The notes beneath the pieces were generated by a model. It was given only the letters and a program-made list of their open reading frames with translations. It did no database searches and was not told the origin of the DNA. Of a DNA stretch of 64,000 bases, positions 23,084-36,361 are shown one piece after another. The stretch covers positions 4,822,765-4,886,764 of the forward strand of contig JANAVB010004000.1 of assembly GCA_029216955.1 (NCBI GenBank), read 5' to 3'. How positions within the stretch are numbered: the stretch's first letter is position 1; every line of letters starts with the position of its first letter. A program made the translations under genes and the position numbers. This DNA comes from Iris pallida (lineage: Eukaryota; Streptophyta; Magnoliopsida; Asparagales; Iridaceae).

Positions 23084-24723
23084 TGTCACGCCCCGATTCC
23101 GTAGAATCGATAGTCGTCCCCCGGGCGTGATGTCGTGCGAGCCTAACTTGTTCTCGCTCAAGGCATAGTCATAAGGTTATCCGAAACACAACAACAAGAG
23201 AATGCGCAGAGTAAATTGAACACACACATTATAGAGAAGGAAACATAAGCTTATTGATAATGAACATCATTTTACAGACTCGATACAAAGGCGCCGCACG
23301 GGCTTTTTATAAACTGACTCCATTACAAAATGAACGTCGACGAGATAGTCATTCCATACTTTTCATCCCTTTATTACAATCAGCATTACAAAACCACCTG
23401 GGATGACGGGGAGCCGCTCCATCTGTCTTCTCGGCCTTTGACAGCAGAGTCTTCAAAAGTTTGATCCAAGCTTCGATGCACGGACGAAGCTTCAAAACAC
23501 GCGAGCGTTGCCTACCTTCACGTAGCACGCTCCTTCCGATCTATCGTACCTGTAGAGAGAGCGAGGATCAGTACAATCAACATGTACTGGCGAGTGGCTA
23601 ATTAATTTCCAGGCTCTCATTTGGTTCAAGAATTTAGATAAAATCATACAACTTGCTTTTAGTGGTCTTTCTAGCAATCCTAGATATTTTCATAAGAAGC
23701 ATTAAGTTACATCAAGATTTCCTTCGGCAGAGCGCACCGTGCGACATAAAAACTTACCATCACTTTCCTTGTTAGTTGATAACAATTTATATCAAGTGTT
23801 TGATATGGAGGTCACTGGCATTAACTAGCCATCTTGGACATAGCCTGGCAATACGGGACCCTTGCAACGCAAGTAGCGAGCCCCGATGCAAGTCCCCGTC
23901 TTACCGATTGCCTATTACCCAGCTCGGCTATAACCTGTTTCTTCCTAGGCCGAGTCGGTCCCGTGGCCCCGGGTTGCCGCTCGAAGAAAACATCGCCCTT
24001 GTCGACAAGTTGTCCATGACCATGATAGGTTAACATGGTGTATTTAAGATACCGTTGGGGCTTGTTATGTAATCAATTCATTTACTTGTTCGTTTTGCAG
24101 GCCTAAAATAATTCTATCTCTTTTCAACACAACACATTCTTTTTCACTTCTAACATACAGGACTTGTATTCTGTAAGCAAATCATTCAATTTTAGTAACA
24201 TTACCCGAGTTCTCATTTGAAATAGAGGGTCGAGACGAAGGGGGTCAGCCACTCACCTTGAGTTTTTGCTTGAGACGAGAGACTGGTTGGCTGCGCTAAA
24301 CGTCGCCTACGCGATCACCTGAAATCGCACAAGCAACCGATTAGAACACTGTATTAGGCAAGAAATTCGATAGGAAATGCGAGTTCGAAATGTAAGCCAT
24401 GAAAAACATCGAAAACATTCACAAAAACGCATTCAGAAAACCAAAGCCAAAACCAACGCAAGCGGCGTGAAAAGCAGAGCAACGGGAGGTCTCTCCCGAC
24501 TCAGCCGCAGAGTCAATCCTCGAGGCGCTACCCACTGAATATGGGACTTGGTTCCGAAGAAGCCATTCCATAACGTGGAATGGATCTTAATTCAACCGTT
24601 CCCGTTCGATCGATTCGATCGATCCCGACCTATCGGTCCCGACCGAGTCGATAGCGACAGTATTCCTTTCTCGCACACCCCGTGGACGGACAACGGGGCA
24701 CGATGTAGGGATGGGGCACTACA
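23084..24723 (-). repeat. T 3' LTR (left copy)
   Basis: It begins TGTCACGCCCCG and ends GGGGCACTACA on the plus strand. A TATA box (TTATAAA on the minus strand) is at 23306-23312, placing the transcript start near 23280 and U3 to its right. It aligns end to end with 29667-31305. Confidence 0.92.
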
Positions 24724-24779
24724 CCATAACCAACTAAAAAATAAGTTTCGTCCTCGAAACTTAAGAACATAACCTACCT

Positions 24780-27700
24780 CTATGAAAATAATGAAGAAAA
24801 CTTTTCTTTCATCTCTGACTCGAGTTCCCATGTCGACTCTTCCGCCGCATGGTTCCTCCAGAGTACGCGAATAAGAGGGATCACTCGACTTCGCAGAAGC
24901 TTATCCTTGCGTTCTAAGATTTGAACTGGTTCTTCAACGTAGGATAAGTCGGACTTTAGCTCCAACTGGCCAAAATCCACCACGTGGCTAGGGTCGTGCA
25001 CGTACTTCCGCAGCTGGGAGACGTGGAAGACATTATGCACACCTTTAAGCGTCGGCGGTAGGGTAATTCTATAGGCTACTGGGGCGACCCGCTCGAGTAC
25101 TTCGAACGGCCCAACGAATCTCGGACTCAGCTTCCCCTTCGCGCCGAACCGAGTAACTCCTCGCATAGGCGACACCTTCAGAAACACATGATCGCCCACC
25201 AGGAACTCAAGCGGTCTTCGATGGGTGTCGGCGTAGCTCTTTTGCCGACTCTGTGTAATCTTCAGTCTTTCCCGAATTAGCTTGACCTTTTCCACAGTCT
25301 GTTCCACCAGCTCCGGGCCGAGTATCTGCCGCTCCCCGACTTCATCCCAGCAAATGGGCGATCTGCACTTCCGGCCGTACAAAGCTTCATACGGTGCCAT
25401 TTGGATGCTGGACTGATAGCTATTGTTGTATGTAAATTCCGCCAGCGGTAGGTGGACATCCCAGCTTGATTTGAAGTCAATTGCGCAGAGCCGTAGCATG
25501 TCTTCGAGAATCTGATTAACGTGCTCCGTTTGGCCGTCGGTCTGAGGATGGTAAGCTGAGCTGAACTGCAACTTGGTACCCAGTGCCGACTGAAGGCTAC
25601 TCCAGAACCGCGACATGAACCGTGAATCCCGATCAGAGACGATGGATACTGGAACTCCGTACAGCCGTACTATCTCGTCAAGATAAATCTGCGCCAGGTG
25701 ATCAATGCTCCAAGTAACTTTGATGGCGATAAAGTACGCTGACTTGGTTAATCGATCGACGATGACCCAGATGGCGTCGCTCCCTCGTGGTGTCTTCGGC
25801 AGGCCAACAATAAAGTCCATCATGACATGATCCCATTTCCACTCTGGAATGGCAAGGTTCTGCATCTCTCCGTCCGGTCGCTGATGCTCAGCTTTCACCT
25901 GCTGACAGGCCATGCATTGCGACACGAAGAGCGCCACATCTCTCTTCATTCCGTGCCACCAGAAGGTCGTGCGGAGGTCCTTATACATCTTGGTACTGCC
26001 TGGATGCAAGGTATATTTCGCATGATGCGCCTCCGACATTATTTCCTTTCGCAGTTCTGAATCATCCGGAACACATAGTCGGCCATTCAATCTCAGCACG
26101 CCGGTCTTGTCTTCCGCAAAGTCGGTCGCACTACCTGTCAAAATCCGCTCGCACATTTTCTTCAGGTACGGATCATCCTTCTGAGCGGCCATGATCTTTT
26201 CCAGCAAACTCGGCTCTAACTGCAGCTGCGCTAACCGTACATCCCTGAATCGAACCCGGAGATCGATGCCCATTTCTTCTAGATCTTGTAGCAGTCTGCG
26301 GTTGATGGACAGCGAGGCAAGATATTTTTGACTCAGAGCGTCCGCCACAACATTTCCCTTGCCCGGAGTGTAGTCGATCGTCAAGTCATAGTCTTTGATC
26401 AGTTCGAGCCAGCGGCTCTGTCGCAAGTTCAATTCCTTCTGAGTGAAAAGATACTTGAGGCTCTTGTGGTCGGTATAGATCGCGCATGCCACACCATATA
26501 GATAGTGACGCCATAATTTCAACACGAACACAATTGCCGCTAACTCTAAGTCGTGCGTAGGATAGTTCTTCTCGTGCGGCTTTAACTATCTGGAGGCGAA
26601 GGATATCACCTTGTTTCGCTGCATGAGCACACATCCCAAGCCCTGGCCTGAAGCATCACTGAATATCTGAAAACCCTCTGGCCCATCCGAAAGTGCGAGT
26701 ATAGGTGCCAAAATCAGTCGCTGTTTTAGCTCCTGGAATGAAGCTTCACAGTCATCCGACCACTCATACGCGACTCCTTTTTGAGTGAGGTGAGTCAGTG
26801 GCGATGCAATCTTCGCGAAGTCTTTCACGAAGCGTCGATAGTATCCCGCCAAACCAAAAAAGCTTCGAATCTCACTAGCAGACGCAGGCTGCTTCCAATC
26901 AGCAACAGCTTCCACTTTCTTCGGATCGACTGCAATGCCTTCGGACGAAATAATATGACCAAGAAAGGATACGCTGCTTAGCCAAAATTCGTACTTACTC
27001 TGCTTCGTGTACAACTCATGTTCTCGAAGTGTCTGTAGCACGGCCCGTAGATGTTCTGCATGCTGCGCCCTTTCCTTCGAGTAGACGAGAATATCATCAA
27101 TAAAGACTACCACAAATTTATCAAGGAAGGGTCGAAATACCAGATTCATCAGATCTATGAAGGCGGCAGGAGCGTTCGTCAGGCCAAATGGCATCACCAG
27201 GAACTCGTAGTGGCCGTATCGAGTGTGAAAGGCAGACTTTTGCACGTCGTCTGACTTGATCTTGAGTTGATGATAGCCTGAGCGGAGATCAATCTTCGAA
27301 AATATCGAGGCGCCTTGCAGTTGATCGAATAAGTCGTCTATGCGGGGCAATGGGTACTTGTTCCGGATGGTGGCCTTGTTCAACTCTCGGTAATCGACGC
27401 ACAGACGCATGGACCCATCCTTCTTCTTCACGAACAACACGGACGCTCCCCACGGTGACACACTAGGCCGAATAAACCCTCTGTCGAATAACTCTTGTAA
27501 CTGGACCTTGAGTTCCTTCAGCTCGGCGGGGACCATTCTGTACGGGGCCTTGGAAATCGGTCGGATATCGGGGAATGTATCGATGCTGAACTCGATTTCT
27601 CTGTCGGAGGGCATGCCGGGTAGCTCATCCGGGAACACATCGGGGAATTCTGCCACAACGTCGGTCTGACCCGCGTTTGCACCATCCTGTCGTATGTCTC

Positions 27701-29501
27701 GGACGGACGCCAAATAGCCTTCGCACCCAGAATACAGCATCCTCCGAGCAAAAATTGCCGAGATCAGCATGCAGGTCGACGACGCCTCACCACACGAAAA
27801 GCAGAATTCAGGCACTCCTGGTATGCGGAAGGTGACCGTCTTTTCGGCGCAGTCTATGGTTGCGTTGCACGGCCCGAGCCAATCCATTCCCAGAATAATA
27901 TCGAAGTCCTTCATGTTTAGGACTATCACGTCAAGACCGATCTTTTGACCGCCGATACAGATAATCCCGTCGGCACAGGCTAAGTTTGTGAGTATTGGTG
28001 TGCCCGAAGGTGTGCTTACGCTAAGGTCAAGATCTAATAATATTACAGAAAATTTGTGCTCGGCGACAAGGTCCGCCGATATAAAACTATGTGAAGCATC
28101 TGAATCAAATAGTACACGAGCAGGCACATTATTGAAATTTAGTATACCTGTCACGACCGTATCTGATGCATGCGCTTCATCTCGAGTCATGGCGTAGACG
28201 CGGCCCTGGGCATTGGGGCGACGGTCTTGGCCATTTTGTGGTACGGGTTGATAGGCTCGAGGCGCCGGGACTTGATTCCCTGGACGGTGCTATTGGGGCG
28301 CCGCTGGACGTTGCTGTTGGGGCGCCGTTGGATTCGGCCTTCTGGTTGGACATTCAGCACGCATGTGGCCCCTCTTACCACAGTGCCAGCATCCACCCTC
28401 TGGTACCTGGCAATCGTCGATCGTGTGACCGATATTATGACATCGGCTGCAGTAAGGCTTTGGGTTACGCCCTTGATATCCGCTTTGGGGCCTATTGTTC
28501 GGACGCTTGGTCACGCTGTTCCCTCCTGCGTGGCTAGGGCGTTTGTGATTGTAGGTATGCACAGCGCCGGCAGCACCTGGAGGATATTGGCATTCAAGGC
28601 GGAGGGCGTGGTTGAGAGACTCCCCCATCGTTTTGTATTGCGGGACGGACACGTGGGCGGAAATAGATGGCCGTAGGCCCACTTTGAACCGTCGTGCACG
28701 ACTCGCCATGGAAGGCAGGTACTGTCCAGCAAACTTGGCTAACTTGTTGAACTCTGCTGCATACTGCCGCACCGTCATATTCCCTTGCCTTAGCTGCATG
28801 AATTCATTTTCCTTCTCTTGTCGAACGGCTTCAGGGAGGTACTCGATCTCGAACGCCTCGCGGAAGGTGGCCCAAGAAATTGCCGCTGTCTCATCGTCGC
28901 GTCTGATCGCTCTCTTTTGCACGGCCCACCAGTCATGCGCGTTCGACCGGAGTAGAAGTTGAGCGCATGCGACTTTCTTGGACTCTTCGACGTCTAGCAG
29001 CTCAAACTTGTCTTCCAGTTCCTCTAACTAGTCGATCGCCAAGGAGGGATCTTTCGTGCCGTAGAAGGAAGTATGGCAACTTTTTGTGAATTTCGACACG
29101 TCGAAGTTAGAACTTCTCGGTATTGCATATGTAGGCTCGGGTGCCTCCGGATCGACATCACTTTATCTGGCCGCAGGCTCGGTCACGGCAGGAGTTGTCG
29201 TAGAGTTGTTGTTGTTGGCCACCACCGTCTGTACTATCTGCTGAAGAGTATCAAGCTGCTTCTGCTGCAACTTGAATTGTGCATCGAATCGGGCATCGAA
29301 CTGGGTCTGGCGTGCCTCTACCTCCCGTCGATGTGCCTCCGTCTCCCGTCGATGTTGCTCATTCAGGCGTTGATTCTTTTGAGCTTGTTGTTGTTGCACT
29401 TCCAGCATACGCAACATCCATTCCATGGCATCGTTAGAGGGTCCGGGCCTCGAGCTACTCGAGCCGTTCGAAGCACTTTCTTCGTTCAACGCCACGTTCA
29501 C
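24780..29501 (-). pseudogene. T gag-pol polyprotein with four stops
   Basis: One frame of 1574 codons from ATG at 29501 to 24780. In order: a Gln-rich coiled N-terminus (29501-29163); the gag core (WATFREAFEIEYLP, MTVRQYAAEFNKLAKFA); and two CCHC knuckles (CSRCHNIGHTIDDC, CWHCGKRGHMRAEC). Protease follows, with FDSDASHSF, where the usual DSG Gly is Asp. Then come reverse transcriptase (FIDD near 27093-27104, [14 protein letters not shown]), RNase H, and integrase (HHCC zinc site, then D, D and E in MDFIVG, SDRDSRF and [10 protein letters not shown]). The C-terminal tail is chromodomain-like ([17 protein letters not shown]). Stops are TAA at 29163-29165, TAG at 29028-29030, TAG at 28290-28292 and TAG at 26586-26588. 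There is no frameshift. Confidence 0.92.
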
Positions 29502-29647
29502 CGCCGCACCTTCTGGGATTTTGAAGGTAAAAATACATTAGTCACAAAACTTATTGCAGACTCCCTCGTATGGAACGACATATCTCATCGACACGAGACC
29601 AACGATTTGAGACTGAAAACTGGACACTAGAGGCCAAGGACGTAAAG

Positions 29648-29663
29648 CCGTGCTTTGATACCA
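29648..29663 (-). other. Primer-binding site of T (initiator Met tRNA)
   Basis: Minus-strand TGGTATCAAAGCACGG, 3 bases inside the 5' LTR. It matches the complement of initiator Met tRNA except for one A/G difference. Confidence 0.85.
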
Positions 29664-29666
29664 TTA

Positions 29667-31305
29667 TGTCATGCCCCGATTCCGTAGAATCGATAGTCGT
29701 CCCCCGGACGTGATGCCGTGCGAGCCTAACTTGTTCTCGCACAAGGCATAGTCATAAGTTTATCCGAAACACAACATCAAGAGAATGCGCAGAGTAAATT
29801 GAACACACACATTATAGAGAAGGAAACATAAGCTTATTGATAATGAACATCATTTTACAGACTCGATACAAAGGCGCCGCGCGGGCTTTTTATAAACTGA
29901 CTCCATTACAAAGTGAACGTCGACGAGATAGCCATTCCATACTTTTCATCCCTTGATTACAATCAGCATTACAAAACCACCTGGGATAACGGGGAGCCGC
30001 TCCATCTGTCTTCTTGGCCTTTGACAGCAGAGTCTTCAAAAGTTTGATCCAAGCTTCGATGCACGGACGAAGCTTTAAAACACGCGAGCGTTGCCTACCT
30101 TCACGTAGCACGCTCCTTCCGATCTATCGCACCTGTAGAGAGAGCGAGGATCAGTACAATCAACATGTACTGGCGAGTGGCTAATTAATTTCCAGGCTCT
30201 CATTTGGTTCAAGAATTTAGATAAAATCATACAACTTGCTTTTAGTGGTCTTTCTAGCAAACCTAGATATTTTCATAAGAAGCATTAAGTTACATCAAGA
30301 TTTCTTCGGCAGAGCGCACCGTGCGACATAAAAACTTACCATCACTTTTCTTGTTAGTTGATAACAATTTATATCAAGTGTTTGATATGGAGGTCACTGG
30401 CAATAACTAGCCATCTTGGACATAGCCTGGCAATACAGGACCCTTGCAATGCAAGTAGCGAGCCCCGATGCAAGTCCCCGTCTTACCGATTGCCTATTAC
30501 CCAGCTCGGCTATAACCTGTTTCTTCCTAGGCCGAGTCGGTCCCGTGGCCCCGGGTTGCCGCTCGAAGAAAACATCGCCCTTGTCGACAAGTTGTCCATG
30601 ACCATGATAGGTTAACATGGTGTATTTAAGATACCGTTGGGGCTTGTTATGTAATCAATTCATTTACTTGTTCGTTTTGCAGGCCTAAAATAATTCTATC
30701 TCTTTTCAACACAACACATTCTTTTTTACTTCTAACATACAGGACTTGTATTCTGTAAGCAAATCATTCAATTTTAGTAACATTACCCATGTTCTCATTT
30801 GAAATAGATGGTCGAGACGAAGGGGGTCAGCCACTCACCTTGAGTTTTTGCTTGAGGCGAGAGACTGGTTGGCTGCGCTAGACGTCGCCTACGCAATCAC
30901 CTGAAATCGCACAAGCAACCGATTAGAACACTGTATTAGGCAAGAAATTCGATAGGAAATACGAGTTCGAAATGTAAGCCATGAAAACCATCGAAAACAT
31001 TCACGAAAACGCATTCAGAAAACCAAAGCCAAAACCAACGCAAGCGGCGTGAAAAGCAGAGCAACGGGAGGTCTCTCCCGACTCAGCCGCAGAGTCAATC
31101 CTCGAGGCGCTACCCGCTGAATGTGGGACTTGGTTCTGAAGAAGCCATTCCATAACGTGGAATGGATCTTAATTCAACCGTTCCCATTCGATCGATTCGA
31201 TCGATCCCGACCTATCGGTCCCGACCGAGTCGATAGCGACAGTGTTTCTTTCTCGCGCACCCCGTGGACGGACAACGGGGCACGATGTAGGGACGGGGCA
31301 CTACA
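29667..31305 (-). repeat. T 5' LTR (right copy)
   Basis: 1639 bp, aligned over its full length to 23084-24723. It contains the CGATCGATTCGATCGATC palindromic stretch near 31190 and an ATTCCA-TAACG-TGGAAT hairpin near 31149, both also in the left LTR. Confidence 0.92.
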
Positions 31306-32770
31306 GGCGGGCCCGTAACCCGACCCAACGGACGATTTTGTGCACGGTTCATCAAAATTCAAAATTGGACATACCGTTGGGCTCGTCTCCTCAACCCGGA
31401 TCCGTAGACATATAGTTTGACGACTTTAGAGACCGTAGACATTGGTACGTATTTCGGTGCAAAACGGGTCCAACGGCGGACATCGTTTTGACCCAAAATT
31501 ATGATTTTATCCCTGTTCCAAAATTTAACTTTTGGACAGGCATTTCCTAGACATAATTTATACCAAACACGTTTGTGATGTTTGTTTCAGCATACAGAGC
31601 TCCTTGTGAATTTTGACTTTCGTGCTGACGATTCTGATTGTTGGATTTTGCTGCTTTCCGCACCACCAGACAAGATATCTTGCCTTATTTACTGTTTATA
31701 ATTAGATTCATCTTTATTCATTTATTTACTACATATTTATTATATGTTTTCAGTTGGATTCATTACTTGCTATGTTTAGTTCACCTTATTTTGCTTTCAG
31801 TTATTTTTTCTTCTTGTCTTTTTTGCATATGGACCTAGTCTTAGCGAACTACCTTCTGTTAGTGACCTTGGGAGGGAGAAGACAGTTAAATGTATGGGCT
31901 ACCAAATCTAAAATCTTTAGTAACTGCGTACTACAGTAGTCGTGTCACGGTGGTCACTAGCCTCGAACTATGGGGATTGATGGGTCACGTAGGCCGCTAG
32001 CATCGAGTTATACCGGCTGATAGCATTGGTACCTGACGTATGCGTGTTGTGAGTTGTTACCTTGTCCTGGGGGAGTCAGCCTTTCATAAGCCCATATATC
32101 GAGATGTCTTCTAAATTGTCTACTAGAAAGGTTAGGAGACCTTAGCAAATTTTATGTTCCAGTCATGGCATAGAAAAATGTCACATAGCGAAATAGTATG
32201 TTACCCCTTGTCCTTGTTTGGTTGTAGGGGTAGCCTACTGTTTCGATGATGGGATATTCAGCCGTGTTATGGTTTAGACATTTTACTTTTATCTTTATTT
32301 TATGGTGCATTTATATTCAGTTCATATGGCATGTTATTCATGTTTCTTGTTACGTCCTTCTGAGGACCTGGTGATCTCTCCAGGTATAGACGATTTCCCG
32401 CAGAAGTATGGCTCGGCACTGGATCCTCCATACCTTGATGATGAGGCGTCTCTCGCTGATATCTAGATTCATGTTGTTCTTTGAGACTCATAGTGGGCAT
32501 CTACTTTATTTGATGTTATTTTTATTGCTGTTTGGTTTGGGCATGTCCACCCGGCTGTCTTTTGACTCACTCATTTATTCTATTTAGACTTCTTATATCT
32601 TCTGTATTTGATATGGATGAGATATAGTTTATTTATTTTCTGGCATGCGATTATATTATTACATCTTATGTATATATACAAGGATTCCATATATTGGAGT
32701 ATTCATCGTATATATGTTGCTGGCATGTCTACGTACTTGGTCTAAAGTATTTTGGGACTGGGGCGTTACA
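31306..32770 (+). repeat. B 5' LTR, segment 3
   Basis: It resumes the B LTR with the second TSD copy GGCGG and ends GGGGCGTTACA, matching the 3' LTR end at 39455. It is a noncoding leader; short ORFs such as 31638-31838 have no domain. Confidence 0.85.
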
Positions 32771-32778
32771 TATTTTTG

Positions 32779-32794
32779 TGGTAGCCAATGCAGG
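32779..32794 (+). other. Primer-binding site of B (tRNA-Ile-like, degenerate)
   Basis: TGGTAGCCAATGCAGG, 8 bases after the 5' LTR. It aligns with the better-preserved site of element A. Confidence 0.55.
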
Positions 32795-33148
32795 TCAAAA
32801 AATATTGTTGGGTTACATGACTGGGACCAACAAGCCTGCATATAGGAATATGAATAGTATCTCATCCATGATTATTACCTCCTTTGACTTCCAACCTTTT
32901 CGAATACTCTTTGATTACCTGAATTTCCTCACGATCTAACCCTTCCTTGACCGTAACCATGGCCTCAGACAAGAAGACGGTAGGACGACTGTACAGGCAT
33001 GAACCCTGAACAAAACTTTGATTCTTAAAGGACTAAAAAATTTATATTTACTTTCATCATTATCTCGCGTGCTTATGTTCTACCATCTTGACCAATGCTG
33101 CTATCATAGCATAGATTTGCAAGCTTAATCATTTTCGAGCTTGTTTAT

Positions 33149-33151
<3 letters not shown>

Positions 33152-33203
<52 letters not shown>
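33152..33203. repeat. (AT)26 microsatellite
   Basis: An uninterrupted alternating AT tract of 52 bp in the untranslated leader of B, between the primer-binding site and gag. Confidence 0.95.
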
Positions 33204-33206
<3 letters not shown>

Positions 33207-33420
33207 ATTGGAGGTACCCCACTAACATATTATCTATCAGAACCGGTGCATGATGGTCTGAACAACCCAGTGTACTTGGTTCGCTCTTTATAAATTTTTA
33301 TATAGAATGAGATATAATTAACTAGCTCCCCAAGATCTCATCCGCAACTATGTTGGCAATTCTCTTTCAACTGCTTGACCTATAACTTGTTCGAATCGAT
33401 TCTAACATTATTCTATTTTC

Positions 33421-34722
33421 GTGCCAGTAAGGATGAACCTTCGAAGCGGACATGTTCCTGCCTCGGCGATCATGTCTGGTGATGCAGCCACTCAAGAGGG
33501 AGAGGTCCTACCAATGACCCCGGTGACCCCGTATCAGCCAGGACAGTCGCAGGCCACCATGACCCCATCGATGGTACAACAGGGAACTCAAGTGTCATCA
33601 GTCATCCAAACTGGGCAGACTACCGAGGTACCAACCGAAGAGAATGTACCACCACCTCCACCACCATTCACTCAGCAGTATCGACCTCAGTACAGACCAC
33701 AAATGCCTCCATCACCAGAGGATGGGAAACCTACTACATAGTTTATGTACGCCATGATACAGACTCAGTGGCAACTGGCTGAGCTGATGAGGCAGAGCAT
33801 GACGGAAGCACTAACTAGGCACCCACCTCTACCTCCAATACCGGTACTGGCACCAGCTCTACATCCATATGAGGGTTCTATCAAGGACTTCATGGATATG
33901 AATTCCAAGCCCTTCAGAGGTACCGAGGAACCACTAGAGGTCACCGCGTGGCTTATCAGCACGAAGAAGCTACTGAGGGCGTCCCAGTTGCCAATAAATG
34001 ATTGGATGATAGCAGTAGACTTGCTCTTAGAAGACAATGCCTATCAATGGTAGGAAGCCAAAGAAAGATGCTTGGGAGCCAATCAGACTTGGGAAGTGTT
34101 CTACAAACTCTTCAATGATAGGTTCTTTCCTATCCATGTACATGATGTCCTCTATGATCAGTTCCTACACCTCAAGCAAGAAAACATGACCATAGACGAG
34201 TATGATACAGAATTCAGTCGACTGAGAGGATTCTGTGAGACACTGGTTCCTACTGAGCAGAAAAAGGCCAAAAGATTTCACCAAGGATTGACACCAGAGC
34301 TCAAGAAGCATACTACAGTGCAGTCTAGAGTTTCCCATGCTGCGGTGTTAGAAGAAGCTAGAAGCCAGGAACTCCTTGACAAGGAAGTACAACAGGCTCA
34401 GAGATGCCATATTCCAGCAACTGGGCCAAGTAACCTTATCCACGGTGGACCAATCAGACATTCTATAACACAACAACCACTAAGGACATCACCTTATCCA
34501 ATTGATAAGCTTCTTATATGTTGCTTCTGTCATAGGAAAGGTCTTGTCATGAAGGATTGCCGTCGCAGATTAGGACAATACATGATTTGTGGCTTCAACC
34601 ATCACAAGGCCCGAGACTGTACAGAACAACTAAAGGCAACACAACAGAGGATACAAGGACCCCTAGCACATGGACCAGTAGCAGAGCCAAATCAACCACC
34701 ATATGGAAGTTACCCTAGATGA
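33421..34722 (+). pseudogene. B gag
   Basis: One frame of 434 codons with two internal stops: TAG at 33739-33741 and TAG at 34051-34053. The stop at 34720-34722 (TGA) may also be premature, because the frame continues open beyond it for about 60 codons. The N-terminal region is Pro/Gln-rich (TQQYRPQYRPQMPP). The gag core has SKPFRGTEEPLEVTAWL, FYKLFNDRFFP and MTIDEYDTEFSRLRGF. Two degenerate CCHC knuckles follow (CCFCHRKGLVMKDC and CGFNHHKARDC). No protease or pol follows. The start is an alternative-looking codon in a poorly fixed leader, so the true N-terminus is uncertain. Confidence 0.8.
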
Positions 34723-36350
34723 TCACACTTAGCTGACCAATCGGTACAAGTTAGTCAGGCTGGACAGGAGATAAATGGACAAAGGCATGGGCAACCATTT
34801 AGTACGACTATGATAGGCACCCATCCTGAGGTTGGAGAATTGGCAGGTATTGTTCTAGTTGCAATATTTATTTGTTTTAGACATGGCTTAGCGTTTGAAC
34901 AACACATCGATTAGCTTGGTCAACATGCATATCATAATACTTGTCTTGGTATGAATCACTAGTTATCAGCAATACTACATATGCACTACTTTCGACACCA
35001 TTAGAAATCTATTGACCATAGTCTAGCAGACTTACTATGAACAGTGATTTAAGAGTTAGTAGTTAGAGATCTTACATAACGTACCTTATAATTTACTACC
35101 CCAGTAATTGTCTTATGCTATAGGAGGGTGAATCATTCAATTCCCTGGTGCATGTGTCATCAGGGCATCCCTCGCCAATTTGGAAGCACAAGGATGACAT
35201 ACGTAGTTTCTCCATTGTTCGATGTTCAAAGTACGATCTTCGACTTGACACATTTTCTCAAATCGAGCAAGTAACTCAGTGGTTCACAACGTCCACTTCT
35301 ATTCGTAACACTATGGATACTCCTACCGTGACTTTAAAATTTGGAGCACAGCCATAGTCTTTTTCTTCCAACAAATTCCATATACGAGACCTAGACGATC
35401 CCACCTTCATCTAGGCATATCATGTCCCACTCAAACACGTCCCTTTGTACCCTATTTTTATGATGCGACTTTCAGATCAGGATGGTCATTTATAACCCTT
35501 ACAGCTATATCGTTGAACTTCCCGTCCTCAATTAGAGGCCCAACCTCGACTCAAATCTTTCAACCTAATATATGGTTGTGATCCACTCGAAGCCCACTAC
35601 ACATATGCCACTAGTGTGCAACTCAAGTTCCCATGCGCTACTTAAACACAAAAGTCACAAAAGGTGCATTTGGGCTTAAGGAACCTAGTAACCCGTCCGA
35701 CCGTCAATTAGCCCAACCACTTGAGTTCAAACTAATTCTAGGCTACCCTCACTTAGTAGGAAGGGCTCAGACTGATTTTAGGTAACATGACTAGCTAATA
35801 TAGATTAAAATTCGAGACTTAAATTAATCAAGATTGGTTCCAACGGGACTTATAAATCATTGGTTTATAACGTCTATTTCCATCCGTATAATTTTGACAC
35901 ATCTGCGTGACCTTGATATTTGAAGCACAACACTAACCACTTTTTTCCAACAAATTCTACCCTCATGAACTAGACAAGCTACTCTACACCTATAACATAC
36001 TTGTCCCAAGCAAACACTCCATCCTATGCTCCATTTCAATTACACCACATGTATAACACAATTTCCTTGTAGCGAACCATGTATGTCCATTTTCGTCCCA
36101 ATTAATTTTTACCATGTGATTTTGTCCCATTCCCACAAACAACTGGATACCCATGAACCATGCCAGACTAAGAATGCCCTGCCTTATAGAATATGTTGTC
36201 AGTTTGATTCCTTCTATAACTACCCCATCCATCTTTTTGAAAACTGAGTTATGATTTAATATTTGATATAATTACTCTTCCTTCGTATTCAGCCTCATTA
36301 TATTTTTATATTAAGTTCTATTTTTAATTTTGAGGACAAAATTCTTATAA
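34723..36350 (+). other. B non-coding interior replacing pol
   Basis: 1.6 kb between gag and the 3' LTR with no recognisable protease, reverse transcriptase, RNase H or integrase on either strand. It is AT-rich with only short ORFs (35148-35357, 36026-36247). Near its end TTTTGAGGACAAAATTC resembles the sequence often found just before the gypsy polypurine tract. Either pol was deleted and replaced, or it has decayed beyond recognition. Confidence 0.6.
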
Positions 36351-36361
36351 GTTGGGTAGGA
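36351..36361 (+). other. Polypurine tract of B
   Basis: GTTGGGTAGGA directly precedes the 3' LTR start at 36362. Confidence 0.6.

Larger units (their letters stand above)
23084..31305 (-). mobile_element. T: full-length Tekay/Del-like chromovirus
   Basis: An 8.2-kb minus-strand gypsy element with TSD GGCGG (23079-23083 and 31306-31310) and LTRs of 1640 and 1639 bp. The empty site is preserved in the B 3' LTR near 38002. It has an initiator-Met primer-binding site and one continuous gag-pol frame ending in a chromodomain-like tail, interrupted only by four in-frame stops. By-eye LTR divergence is about 38 differences in 1640 bp (2.3%). It is structurally complete, recently inserted and inactive through nonsense mutations. 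Confidence 0.92.

Noticed and set aside
28170..28676. 168-codon plus-strand ORF in T
   Set aside because: Antisense to the gag knuckle/protease region in a well-supported minus-strand gag-pol frame.
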